The notes under the pieces were generated by a model. It did not search any database, had not been told where the DNA came from, and worked only from the letters and a program-made list of their open reading frames with translations. From Stigmatella erecta (GTDB taxonomy: Bacteria; Myxococcota; Myxococcia; Myxococcales; Myxococcaceae), in the NCBI RefSeq assembly GCF_900111745.1, contig NZ_FOIJ01000013.1, forward strand, positions 124,001 to 188,000: a DNA stretch of 64,000 nt, written 5' to 3'. Below, piece after piece: positions 43,763 through 51,543 of the stretch. The position numbers were made by a program, and so were the translations under genes. The first letter of the stretch is position 1, and every line of letters starts with the position of its first letter.

Positions 43763-45024
43763 GAGGCCAGGGCCTGGGCGGTGGCCGGGCGCACCGGGAT
43801 GCGCAGGCAGAACAGGGAGCCCTTGGGCTGGTTGTCCTCCACCCAGATCCACCCGCCGTGCGCCTCGATGACGCGCCGGCTGAAGGCCAGCCCCAGGCTG
43901 TTGCTGGCCCGGGCGCGCGCGGCGCTGGGCACGCCCTCGGGCAGCTGCGTCTCGAAGACGTAGGGCCGGGTGTTGGAGGGAATGCCGGGGCCCTCGTCGC
44001 GGATGCGCACCTCCAGCAGCCCCGGCTCGGGCTGAGAGACTTCCAGCGCCACCTTGCCGCTGCCCAGCGCCGTGAAGCGGAACGAGTTGTCCAGCAGGTT
44101 CTCCACCGCGCGCCGCAGCAGGTTCCGGTCCGCGGTGACGAGCCGCTCCGTCACCCGGATGCCGTGGGTGAACTGGCGGTGCGTGCCGTGGGTGCGCATG
44201 GAGAAGTCCCGCACCACCTCGGCCATGAGCGCGGTGAAGTCGAACTCGGCCAGCCGGGGCACCAGGGGCGAGTCCTCGCGGCTGGCCTCCAGCAGGTTGT
44301 TCACCAGCCGCTGCACGCCCTCGGCCGTCTCGCGGATGTCCCGCGCCGCCCCCCGCGCGTCGTCGGGAATCTGGGGCCGCACCTGCATGAGCGCCGCGTG
44401 GGTCTGGATGGTGCTCAGCGGCGTCTGCAAGTCCCTGGCGACGAGCTGCAACAGCTCGTCCTTGTGGCGCTGCATCCGCGAGAGCGCGTCGCGCTGGGAG
44501 CGGCTCTCGGCCTCGCGGCGCGCCAGCTCCAGCGCGTGCAGGCGAAGCTGGAGCTGGGACTCCACCTGCCGGCCCAGCAGCCGCAGCGCCTCGGCCTGCT
44601 CGGGCTTCAGCTCGCGCGGCTCGCTGTCGATGACGCACAGGGTGCCCAGGTTGTGCCCGCCCTGGCTCTTGAGGGGCGTGCCCGCGTAGAAGCGGACGTG
44701 CGGGGCTCCCGTCACCAGCGGGTTGTCGTGGAAGCGCTCGTCCTTGCGGGTATCCGGCACCACGAAGAGCCCGTCCTGAAGGATGGCGTGGGCGCAGAAG
44801 GCGAGGTCCCGCGGCGTCTCGGTGGCCTCCGTGCCCACGCGCGCCTTGAACCACTGGCGGCCCTGGTCGATGAGCGACACCAGCGCCACCGGCGTCCCAC
44901 AGAACAGGGAGGCCAGCCGCACCAGCTCATCGAATCCCTGCTCTGGCAGGGTATCGAGGATCCCATGAGAGGCCAGATTCTCCAGGCGGGCTTCCTCGTT
45001 CCTGGGCAGCGGGGCGCTCTTCAT
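43759..45024 (-). CDS. GAF-HisKA-HATPase sensor protein lacking the phospho-accepting His
   Basis: A 421-residue soluble protein (ATG at 45024). A GAF domain (about 15-160, AFCAHAILQDGLFVVPDTRKDERF, typical of phytochrome-like or generic GAF) is followed by a coiled linker, a HisKA-like region (about 185-245) and an HATPase_c-like domain (about 290-415). The HisKA core reads LVARDLQTPLSTIQT: the residue that should be His is Arg197, and the DNA codon is a clear AGG. The G2 box (SNSLGLAF) is also weak, although N (VENLLDNSFRF) and G1 (DEGPGIP) remain. It is probably a pseudokinase that binds nucleotide and modulates another kinase, perhaps the divergent hybrid kinase at 45420. Confidence 0.8.
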   Translation of the reverse strand: MKSAPLPRNEEARLENLASHGILDTLPEQGFDELVRLASLFCGTPVALVSLIDQGRQWFKARVGTEATETPRDLAFCAHAILQDGLFVVPDTRKDERFHDNPLVTGAPHVRFYAGTPLKSQGGHNLGTLCVIDSEPRELKPEQAEALRLLGRQVESQLQLRLHALELARREAESRSQRDALSRMQRHKDELLQLVARDLQTPLSTIQTHAALMQVRPQIPDDARGAARDIRETAEGVQRLVNNLLEASREDSPLVPRLAEFDFTALMAEVVRDFSMRTHGTHRQFTHGIRVTERLVTADRNLLRRAVENLLDNSFRFTALGSGKVALEVSQPEPGLLEVRIRDEGPGIPSNTRPYVFETQLPEGVPSAARARASNSLGLAFSRRVIEAHGGWIWVEDNQPKGSLFCLRIPVRPATAQALAS

Positions 45025-45074
45025 GCGGGGAACTCCGGGCAAACGGTGAGGGAGCAGAAAGGTAAGGAGGCGAA

Positions 45075-45317
45075 GTGGGGAGAACAGTCCCCAGCTCCTG
45101 CGGTCTGGAAGGGGGTGTATGGGGATGTCCGCGTGGCGACAGTCCCTCCGAAGGGAGTCTCCCTTTCTCCACCCGATTCAGTAGTCAGGAGGAGGTGCAG
45201 GCGCCTGACAACCCGCACGCAGGGCAAGGAAGCGAACGTTCGGAGGGCTGCCAGAAGGCTGGGCAAGTTGAACTTCCAGCATCGGTTGACTTTTACACAC
45301 CTTGGGCTCTTATCTAG
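45075..45317 (+). CDS. Possible small protein (80 aa)
   Basis: A GTG with an exact copy of the ribosome-binding region used by the kinase at 45420 starts an 80-codon frame. The protein is Ser/Gly/Pro-rich without recognisable domain or signal. It may be a short leader, or an accident created by a duplicated leader sequence. Protein-coding support is weak. Confidence 0.25.
   Translation: MGRTVPSSCGLEGGVWGCPRGDSPSEGSLPFSTRFSSQEEVQAPDNPHAGQGSERSEGCQKAGQVELPASVDFYTPWALI
45286..45315 (+). promoter_or_regulatory. Weak candidate sigma-70-like promoter for the hybrid kinase
   Basis: TTGACT at 45286-45291 and TTATCT at 45310-45315, 18 bases apart, lie about 105 bp upstream of the kinase start at 45420. 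The -10 match is poor (3 of 6), so this is only a suggestion. Confidence 0.25.
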
Positions 45318-45419
45318 CCTTGAGTCAGGCCTCCAGCGGGTGACAGGGCAGTAGGAACTCAGTGGCCCGGAAGGCTCCTGGCCATACCGTCCTTGGACCA
45401 CAGGACGTGAGGAGGCGAA

Positions 45420-47933
45420 GTGGCAGAGGAGTGGGTGCCAGGACCGGGGCAGGGGCCCCGGGCGGGTCCGAAGGGGACGGCCCCGGGCCTGAAGCCACTG
45501 AGCTTGGTGAGCACGGACATGGAAGCGGACGCACTGCGCTATCGCATGCTGGCCCAGCACCTGCGTGCGGTCATCTTCCAGTTGGACGCGCGCGGCCACT
45601 TCACCCTCCTGGGCGCCTCGTGGGAGGAGCTGACGGACCTCAAGGTGGCCTCGACCCTGGGCACCTCGCTCGTGGATGCGCTGCACCCGGTGGACCGCGA
45701 GCCGGTGCGCGGCTGGCTGCGCGCGCTGGCGGCGCGGGAGCAGGACGGCTTCCGGCACGAGGTGCGCATCCTCACCCGTACGGGCACCTGCTGGGTGGAG
45801 CTGTTCGCCCAGGCCTCGCCGTCCCTGGCCGGAGAGGTGGTGGGCATCCTCACGGACATCTCCGAGCGCCGCCGGGCGCAGGATGCCGTCACCACCCGGG
45901 AGCGCTGCCTGGCCGCCGTGGTGGAGGTGCAGCGCCGGCTGCTGATGCACGAGCCCGAGGGCCACCTCTACCAGGACATCCTCGCCCCGCTGGGGCGGGC
46001 CTCGGGCGCCAGCCGCGCCTATGTCTTCGAGGCCCACCGGGACGTGATGGGGCGCCTGCGGGTGATTCAGCGCGCCGAGTGGTGCATGGCGGGCATCTCC
46101 CCGCGCAGCCAGAGCCCCAGCGAGATCGCCCTCGAGGAGGAGCTCTTTCCAGAGCAGGCGGCCCTGCTGTCCGCGGGCCAGCCGCTGCAGTTCCTGGCGT
46201 CGGAGACGCCCCCGCGGTTCCGGGCGGGCCTGGCCCGCCAGGGCATCCTGTCGGCGCTGCTCTTGCCGGTGCGGGTGAACGGGGAGGTGTTCGGCTTCAT
46301 CGGCTTCGACAACTGCGTGGAGGCGCACCGCTGGGAGGCGGTGGCGGTGAGCCTGCTGGCGGGCGCGGCGGGCGCGCTGTCGCTGGCGCTGGAGCAGCGC
46401 TCCACGGATGCGCTCCGGGCCCGCGCGGAGGCCACGCTGCGGCGGACCGAGGCGGGGTTCCACCTGCTCATCGAGGGGTTCCCGGATCCGGTGATGGTGC
46501 ACGCCAACCTGCACGTGCTCTACGCGAACCCGGCCGCGGTGCGCTACCTGGGGTACGAGGGCCAGGCGGGGCTCGTGGGGCTGCCCCTGCAGCGGCTGTT
46601 GCCCCTGAAGGACCAGGACTCGCTGATGCGGCACGTGGCCGAGGCCCGCAGCGGGCTGACGTCCGTGCGCTCCTCGGACGTGACGCTGGTGCGCGTGGAT
46701 GGGCAGGAGGTGGTGGCGGACATCGTCACCCTGGGGATGACCTTCGAGGGCTGGCCCGCGCTGGTCACCATCGCCAGGGACTTCACCGAGCGCAAGCAGA
46801 TGCAGGCGCGGCTGATGCTCAGCGACCGCATGGCCTCCATGGGGACGCTGTCGGCCGGCATCGCGCACGAGCTGAACAACCCGCTCTCCTACGTCATCGC
46901 CAACCTGGAGTTCGTCCACGCCACGCTGCAGCCGGAGGAGTTCGACCTGGCGCGCGTGCCGGACTGGCGCCAGGCGCTCGAGGAGGCCCGGCAGGGCGCG
47001 GAGCGGGTGCGCCAGATTGTCCGCCAGCTCAAGACGTTCTCCCGCGTGGAGGAGGAGCGCCAGGAGCAGGTGGACCTGCACCGGGTGCTGGACTCGGTGG
47101 CGCAGATGGCCACCAGCGAGGTGAAGCACCGGGCCCGGCTGGTGAAGGAGTACGGCCCGCTGCCGTCCATCACCGGCAACGACGGCAAGCTCTTCCAGGT
47201 CTTCCTCAACCTCGTCATCAACGCCGCGCACGCCATCCCCGAGGGCAGCGTGGACGAGAACGAGATCCGCCTGGTGACGGTGGAGGACGCGCGCGGGTGG
47301 GCGGTGGTGGAGGTGCGGGACACGGGCGGGGGCATTCCCCCGGACAACCTCAGCCGCATCTTCGAGCCCTTCTTCACCACCAAGCCGCAAGGGGTGGGCA
47401 CCGGGCTGGGGCTGTCCATCTGCCTCACGCTGGTGCGCGCGCACGGCGGCGACATCACCGTGGAGTCCACGGTGGGCAAGGGCACGGTGTTCCGCGTGTC
47501 CCTGCCCCCGTCCCAGCACGAGGAGGGCACCCGCCCCGCGCCCGCCGTGGCGCCCGTGCCCACGCGCATGCGCGTGCTCATCGTGGACGACGAGCCCCAG
47601 GTGGCCGCCGCGCTGGGCCGGCTGCTGGAGGACCACGTGGTGGACATCGCCCACGGGGGGGCCCAGGGGCTGGACTTGCTGCTGCTCGGGGAGCAGTACG
47701 ACGTCATCTTCTGTGACTTGCTGATGCCGGAGCTGACGGGAATGGACTTCCACGCGGAGGTGTCCGCCCGGCTGCCCGCGCTGGCCCACCGGTTCATCTT
47801 CATGACGGGCGGGGGCTTCACCCCGCGCGCGCGGGAGTTCCTCGCCAACGGGGCTCACCGCGTGCTGGACAAGCCCTTCGACAAGGCGGACGTGCAGCGG
47901 CTGATGATCGAAGTGCTCTCGCGCTGCCAGTAG
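45420..47933 (+). CDS. Hybrid sensor histidine kinase (PAS-GAF-PAS-HisKA-HATPase-REC)
   Basis: An 837-residue soluble kinase starting at GTG with GGAGG upstream. Domains in order: PAS (about 40-150), GAF (about 165-330), PAS (about 340-460), HisKA with His483 (IAHELNNPLSYV, the nitrogen-kinase-like H box), HATPase_c (about 590-700, with LVINAAHAI and GTGLGLSI) and a C-terminal receiver (about 716-835) with Asp766 (CDLLMPELTG) and a conserved Lys near 820 (VLDKPFD). The receiver may be phosphorylated in cis. It is divergent from the His-less kinase-like protein, which would make a natural partner; no separate response regulator is nearby. Confidence 0.92.
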   Translation: MAEEWVPGPGQGPRAGPKGTAPGLKPLSLVSTDMEADALRYRMLAQHLRAVIFQLDARGHFTLLGASWEELTDLKVASTLGTSLVDALHPVDREPVRGWLRALAAREQDGFRHEVRILTRTGTCWVELFAQASPSLAGEVVGILTDISERRRAQDAVTTRERCLAAVVEVQRRLLMHEPEGHLYQDILAPLGRASGASRAYVFEAHRDVMGRLRVIQRAEWCMAGISPRSQSPSEIALEEELFPEQAALLSAGQPLQFLASETPPRFRAGLARQGILSALLLPVRVNGEVFGFIGFDNCVEAHRWEAVAVSLLAGAAGALSLALEQRSTDALRARAEATLRRTEAGFHLLIEGFPDPVMVHANLHVLYANPAAVRYLGYEGQAGLVGLPLQRLLPLKDQDSLMRHVAEARSGLTSVRSSDVTLVRVDGQEVVADIVTLGMTFEGWPALVTIARDFTERKQMQARLMLSDRMASMGTLSAGIAHELNNPLSYVIANLEFVHATLQPEEFDLARVPDWRQALEEARQGAERVRQIVRQLKTFSRVEEERQEQVDLHRVLDSVAQMATSEVKHRARLVKEYGPLPSITGNDGKLFQVFLNLVINAAHAIPEGSVDENEIRLVTVEDARGWAVVEVRDTGGGIPPDNLSRIFEPFFTTKPQGVGTGLGLSICLTLVRAHGGDITVESTVGKGTVFRVSLPPSQHEEGTRPAPAVAPVPTRMRVLIVDDEPQVAAALGRLLEDHVVDIAHGGAQGLDLLLLGEQYDVIFCDLLMPELTGMDFHAEVSARLPALAHRFIFMTGGGFTPRAREFLANGAHRVLDKPFDKADVQRLMIEVLSRCQ

Positions 47934-47940
47934 GGGGCGA

Positions 47941-48774
47941 TCAGCCGCAGACCCCGCCGGCCCTGCACTGGAGGAAGCCGCAGTTCCTGCACCCCTGGCC
48001 GCCCGTGCCACACCGGTCCCGCTGGTTGCCCGGCACGCAGGTGTTCCCATCGCAGCACCCGCTGCACGAGCTGGGGGTGCACTGGCACTGGCCCCCCACG
48101 CACTGCAGGCCCGAGGGACACGCGTCCTTGGTGCCGCACCGGCACCGGCCCTTGTCGCACCGGTCCGAGGCGATGGGGTCGCACGCCGGGTTCGGGCCAC
48201 AGGCGCAGAAGCCACCCTGCGAGCAGGCGTCCGCGGTGGCCGGGTTGCACGAGGTGCAGCTGATACCGCCCGTGCCACACGTCTGGAAGGTGGACGTGGT
48301 GCAGTAGCCGTTCATGCAGCAGCCCGACGGACAGTCGACGCAGAAGTTGGGATCCACGGGCGGGGCGGACTCCATCCGCACGGTGAGCTCCACCTCGTAG
48401 CCCTTCCGGACCTGCACCGAGCTGCTGCCCTGCGCCACCCGCGTGCCCTCGTGCAAGCCCTCGATGCTCACCTCCGCCGGCGTCTCGTTCTCCACGGGGG
48501 GGAGCAGGATGCGGAACGTCTCGCCGTTGGTCAGCAGCCGCCCGGGCTCCCCGGGGAGCACGTAGGGGCCAATGCCGCTCTCGCCCACGCTGCCCGAGAC
48601 GACGAGCTGGTCGATGAACAGCGTGGTGGGAAAATCGATGGTGACGAACAGCGCCGTGCCCGAGGCCTTGTCCGCGTCGCGGCAGGCCCCCAGCAGCAGG
48701 CCCAGCAACACGACGCTCCACAGCCGCTGGGCCCGCCAGCCATTCCCTCGCGCTTTCAGGAGCCTCCCGCTCAT
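47941..48774 (-). CDS. Cys-rich secreted lipoprotein
   Basis: A 277-residue protein with a lipobox at Cys31 (LGAC) after a hydrophobic signal. The N-terminal half (to about 140) is predicted beta-structure. The C-terminal half is a run of Cys-rich repeats with spacing like CVDCPSGCCMNGYC, CGTGGISCTSCNP and CRCGTKDACPSGLQCVGGQCQC. Such repeats resemble the disulfide-rich modules of myxobacterial extracellular proteins. I do not know a function; adhesion or surface sensing is a guess. The gene is divergent from gluconokinase. Confidence 0.75.
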   Translation of the reverse strand: MSGRLLKARGNGWRAQRLWSVVLLGLLLGACRDADKASGTALFVTIDFPTTLFIDQLVVSGSVGESGIGPYVLPGEPGRLLTNGETFRILLPPVENETPAEVSIEGLHEGTRVAQGSSSVQVRKGYEVELTVRMESAPPVDPNFCVDCPSGCCMNGYCTTSTFQTCGTGGISCTSCNPATADACSQGGFCACGPNPACDPIASDRCDKGRCRCGTKDACPSGLQCVGGQCQCTPSSCSGCCDGNTCVPGNQRDRCGTGGQGCRNCGFLQCRAGGVCG

Positions 48775-48906
48775 GGTGCCCGCACGCTACCGCGTGCCCC
48801 CGCGTGGCTGGAGCCTCGCCCGGAATGACCCCCGGCGGCCGTTGGAAAGGGAACGCTTCCTGGGGCACCATGGCAGGTGGGGAGCGGGAAGCGAGGAGCG
48901 TGGCGA

Positions 48907-49392
48907 ATGGTGGTCATTCTCATGGGCGTATCAGGGGCAGGGAAGACGACCATTGGCCGCCTGTTGGCCCATACCCTCGGGTGGCGCTTCCTGGAAGGGG
49001 ATGATTTTCATCCTCCCGCGAACGTGGCGAAGATGCACGCGGGAGTGCCGCTCTCCGACGCGGATCGCGAGCCGTGGCTGGAGACGCTGCGCGGCGTGCT
49101 CGCCGAGGCGGTGGCGCGGGGCGAGAACGTGGTGCTGGCCTGCTCGGCGCTGCGCGCGCGCTACCGGCAGGTGCTCTCGGTGGATCCGGCGCAGGTGCGG
49201 TGGGTGTACCTCCAGGGCTCCCCCGCGTTGATTGCCCAGCGGCTGGCGGCCCGCAAGGGCCACTTCATGCCGCCGAGCCTCCTGGACAGCCAGTTCAACG
49301 TGCTGGAGGAGCCCGAGGGGGCGCTGGGGGTGGATGTCTCCCAGGGCCAACGGGCCGTCATCGACACCATCCGCGCGGGGCTGCGCCTCTAG
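48907..49392 (+). CDS. gntK: Gluconokinase
   Basis: A 161-residue kinase of the shikimate/gluconate kinase group: GVSGAGKTT P-loop at residues 7-15, EGDDFHPPANVAKMHAGVPLSDADREPWL (the gluconate-kinase signature), CSALRARYR and the C-terminal LEEPEGALGVDV. It phosphorylates gluconate to 6-phosphogluconate for the pentose phosphate or Entner-Doudoroff route. A GAGGAG site precedes the ATG. Its 3' end overlaps the B3/B4 gene by 4 bp in a convergent orientation. No gluconate transporter is adjacent. Confidence 0.92.
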   Translation: MVVILMGVSGAGKTTIGRLLAHTLGWRFLEGDDFHPPANVAKMHAGVPLSDADREPWLETLRGVLAEAVARGENVVLACSALRARYRQVLSVDPAQVRWVYLQGSPALIAQRLAARKGHFMPPSLLDSQFNVLEEPEGALGVDVSQGQRAVIDTIRAGLRL

Positions 49393-50021
49393 GCGCCGGG
49401 GAGCTGTTCCACCGTGGCGCCCAGGCGCTCGAGCAGCTCGCGGTACCAGGCGAACGCGCGCGCGGTGCGGTCCCCCAGCGCCTGGGCCCCCCAGAGCACG
49501 GTGAGGGTGCGGCGGGTGTCCGGGGACGTCTTGGTGCGCTGGGCGTCCTTCACCGCGTTGGCGCAAGGGCCCTCCGCGTCGAAGAGGCACAGGAGCCCTG
49601 AGAGGCCGATGGTCTGCCCGGAGGCGTTGAAGACGTACTGCGCGCCCTCCGGGGCGATGCCCACGCGGAAGGGGGCGCGGGCCCGGTCCAGGTCCACCAC
49701 GCTGATGGGCAGGCCGCTGTGCAGGGAGACGGCGTTGCAGGCGTCCACCGCGGCGTTGATGGTACCCAGCGACCCGTCCCCCGCGGCGCGCACGAGGTAC
49801 TCCGAGGCGGGCTTGCCGCGGCCGGTGGGCTTGTAGCCCCCGTGGCGGAGCATGTCGCGCACGGCGCCCCGCACCGCGTCGTCGCTGGACAGGGGGGCCT
49901 GCGCCTGCGCCTGCAACAGGGCCGTCAGCCAGTCCGGCGAGGGCAGCGCGGAGAGCGGCGCGGGCAGGGTGGTGGTGAAGGCCAGCGGAGCCAACAGGGG
50001 GTGGGGCTCGAAGGTCAGCAC
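49389..50021 (-). CDS. B3/B4 tRNA-binding-domain protein
   Basis: A 210-residue soluble protein. The segment GYKPTGRGKPASEYLVRAA...LGTINAAVDACNAVSLHSGLPISVVDLD matches the B3/B4 domain of the phenylalanyl-tRNA synthetase beta subunit, here free-standing. B3/B4 domains can edit misacylated tRNA; free-standing copies have been proposed to hydrolyse mischarged or D-aminoacyl substrates, but the function of these is not certain. It ends 4 bp before the aldehyde dehydrogenase stop region and is in the same direction as both dehydrogenases, so it is likely the last gene of that operon. Confidence 0.75.
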   Translation of the reverse strand: MLTFEPHPLLAPLAFTTTLPAPLSALPSPDWLTALLQAQAQAPLSSDDAVRGAVRDMLRHGGYKPTGRGKPASEYLVRAAGDGSLGTINAAVDACNAVSLHSGLPISVVDLDRARAPFRVGIAPEGAQYVFNASGQTIGLSGLLCLFDAEGPCANAVKDAQRTKTSPDTRRTLTVLWGAQALGDRTARAFAWYRELLERLGATVEQLPGA

Positions 50022-50024
50022 GGG

Positions 50025-51467
50025 TTACTCGAACATGCGGCTGGCGAGGCGCGCGAGCTGCTGGGCCTTGCCGGTGTACGGGGGAAAGAAGAAGTGCGCG
50101 AGCGAGGCGCGCCCCTGCCAGAGCACGGCGCGCGCGTGGCTCAGCTCCCGGAAGCCCTCCTCGCCGTGGTAGGCGCCCAGGCCGCTGGGGCCCACGCCGC
50201 CGAAGGGCAGGTGCGGGTTGGTCACCTGCAAGAGGACGTTGTTCACCACCGTCCCCCCCGCGCTCGTGCGCTTGAGCAGCGACTCCACCGCGGCCTCGTC
50301 CTGGCTGAAGACGTAGAGGGCCAGGGGCTTGCCGTCCGCGCGCAGGCTCTCCACGAGCGCGTCCGTCTGCTCGTAGCGCAGCACCGGCAGCAGCGGCCCG
50401 AAGATTTCCTCCTCCATCACCGGCGAGCGCGCCGTCACGTCCGCGAGCACCGTGGGGGCGATGTAGCGGCTCGCCGCGTCCACGCCCCCGCCGGCCACGA
50501 GCCGCGCGCCGGCCTGCACCGTCCGGTCCAGCAGGCCCCGCACCCGGGTGAAGGCCGCGCCATCCACCATGCGGCACAGGTCGGGGCTGGCCCGCCGGGC
50601 CTCCTCCGTCTTGCCGTAGAAGCGCTCCAGCGCCTCCTTCATCCCCGCGAGCAGCGCCTCCTCGCGCGAGGCGTGCACGTACACGTGGTCCGGGGCGATG
50701 CACGTCTGCCCCGCGTTGACGAACTTGCCCCAGATGATGCGCTCGGCCGCGGCCTTCACGTCCGCGGTGGCATCCACGATGACCGGGGACTTGCCGCCCA
50801 GCTCCAGCGTCACGCCGGCCAGGTGCCGCGCCGCCGCGGCCATCACCTTCTGGCCCACGCGGCCGCCGCCCGTGAAGAAGAAGTGGTCGAAGGGCAGCTG
50901 CAGCAGCGCATCGCCCACCTCCGGGCCGCCCTGCACCACCGTCACCTCGGGGGGCTCGAAGGTGTCGCGCACCAGCGTCTCCAGGAAGGCGGCCGTGTGC
51001 GGCGTGCGCTCGCTGGGCTTGAGCATCACGCAGTTGCCCGCGGCCACCGCGGCGATGAGCGGGTTGATGGCCAGGCAGAACGGGTAGTTCCACGGCGAGA
51101 GGATGAGCACCACGCCCTTGGCCTCGGCGTGCACCTCGCTGCGCGTGCCCGCCAGCAGCACGGGGGCTCCCACCCGGCGCGGCTTCATCCACGTCTTCAG
51201 GTGGCGGGCGGTGTGCGCCAGCTCCAGCAGCACCGGCAGCACCTCGGTGCTCTCCACCTCCGCGCGCGGCTTGCGGAAGTCCGCGAACAGGGCCTCGGCG
51301 AGCGCCTCGCGCCGGGCCAGCAGGTTCGTCTTCAGCCGCGCGAGCCGGGAGAGCCGCTCCGCCGCGGCCGTCTGGGCCATGTCCCAGCGGCGCGCCCGGA
51401 GCCGCTCGAAGGAGTCCCGCAGGGGCTGGTGGGTGTCCTCGGCTGCTTCCGGTACCACGAGGCGCAT
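50025..51467 (-). CDS. Class 3-like aldehyde dehydrogenase (copy A)
   Basis: A 480-residue enzyme. It has the nucleotide-binding SPWNYPFCLAINPLIAAVAAGN, the Glu of VTLELGGKSP and the catalytic Cys of NAGQTCIAPD. The sequence resembles coniferyl-aldehyde or fatty-aldehyde dehydrogenases. The start ATG at 51467 has AGGAG upstream. It lies 76 bp from a paralog (51544-53055) in the same direction, and 93 bp near residue 215-245 are identical in DNA between the two, pointing to recent duplication or gene conversion. Substrate: probably long-chain or aromatic aldehydes, not fixed by sequence. Confidence 0.88.
   Translation of the reverse strand: MRLVVPEAAEDTHQPLRDSFERLRARRWDMAQTAAAERLSRLARLKTNLLARREALAEALFADFRKPRAEVESTEVLPVLLELAHTARHLKTWMKPRRVGAPVLLAGTRSEVHAEAKGVVLILSPWNYPFCLAINPLIAAVAAGNCVMLKPSERTPHTAAFLETLVRDTFEPPEVTVVQGGPEVGDALLQLPFDHFFFTGGGRVGQKVMAAAARHLAGVTLELGGKSPVIVDATADVKAAAERIIWGKFVNAGQTCIAPDHVYVHASREEALLAGMKEALERFYGKTEEARRASPDLCRMVDGAAFTRVRGLLDRTVQAGARLVAGGGVDAASRYIAPTVLADVTARSPVMEEEIFGPLLPVLRYEQTDALVESLRADGKPLALYVFSQDEAAVESLLKRTSAGGTVVNNVLLQVTNPHLPFGGVGPSGLGAYHGEEGFRELSHARAVLWQGRASLAHFFFPPYTGKAQQLARLASRMFE
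50734..50826. repeat. 93-bp DNA segment identical to 52256-52348 (copy 1)
   Basis: The 93 bases from 50734 to 50826 match those from 52256 to 52348 base for base, on the same strand. Both lie in the same part of the two aldehyde dehydrogenases (encoding VTLELGGKSPVIVDATADVK and neighbours). The flanking DNA differs at many third positions, so the identity is higher than expected from protein conservation alone. Confidence 0.85.
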
Positions 51468-51543
51468 GGCTTGCTCTCCTGCTCCTGTTCGCGAACCCCC
51501 CAACGCCGGGGGGCCCGCGCCTCTTCCCGAGGCGGCGAAGGGG

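Larger units (their letters stand above)
45025..45419. other. Divergent intergenic region between two kinase genes
   Basis: These 395 bases hold the starts of both divergent kinases. They include a 14-base segment (AGGAGGCGAAGTGG) that occurs at about 45065 and again at 45411, a possible small reading frame at 45075-45317 and a weak promoter pair near 45286-45315. No RNA gene is evident. Confidence 0.4.

Noticed and set aside
45021-48278. A 1085-codon minus-strand frame opposite the hybrid kinase
   Set aside because: Shadow of the kinase; low-complexity with no domains.
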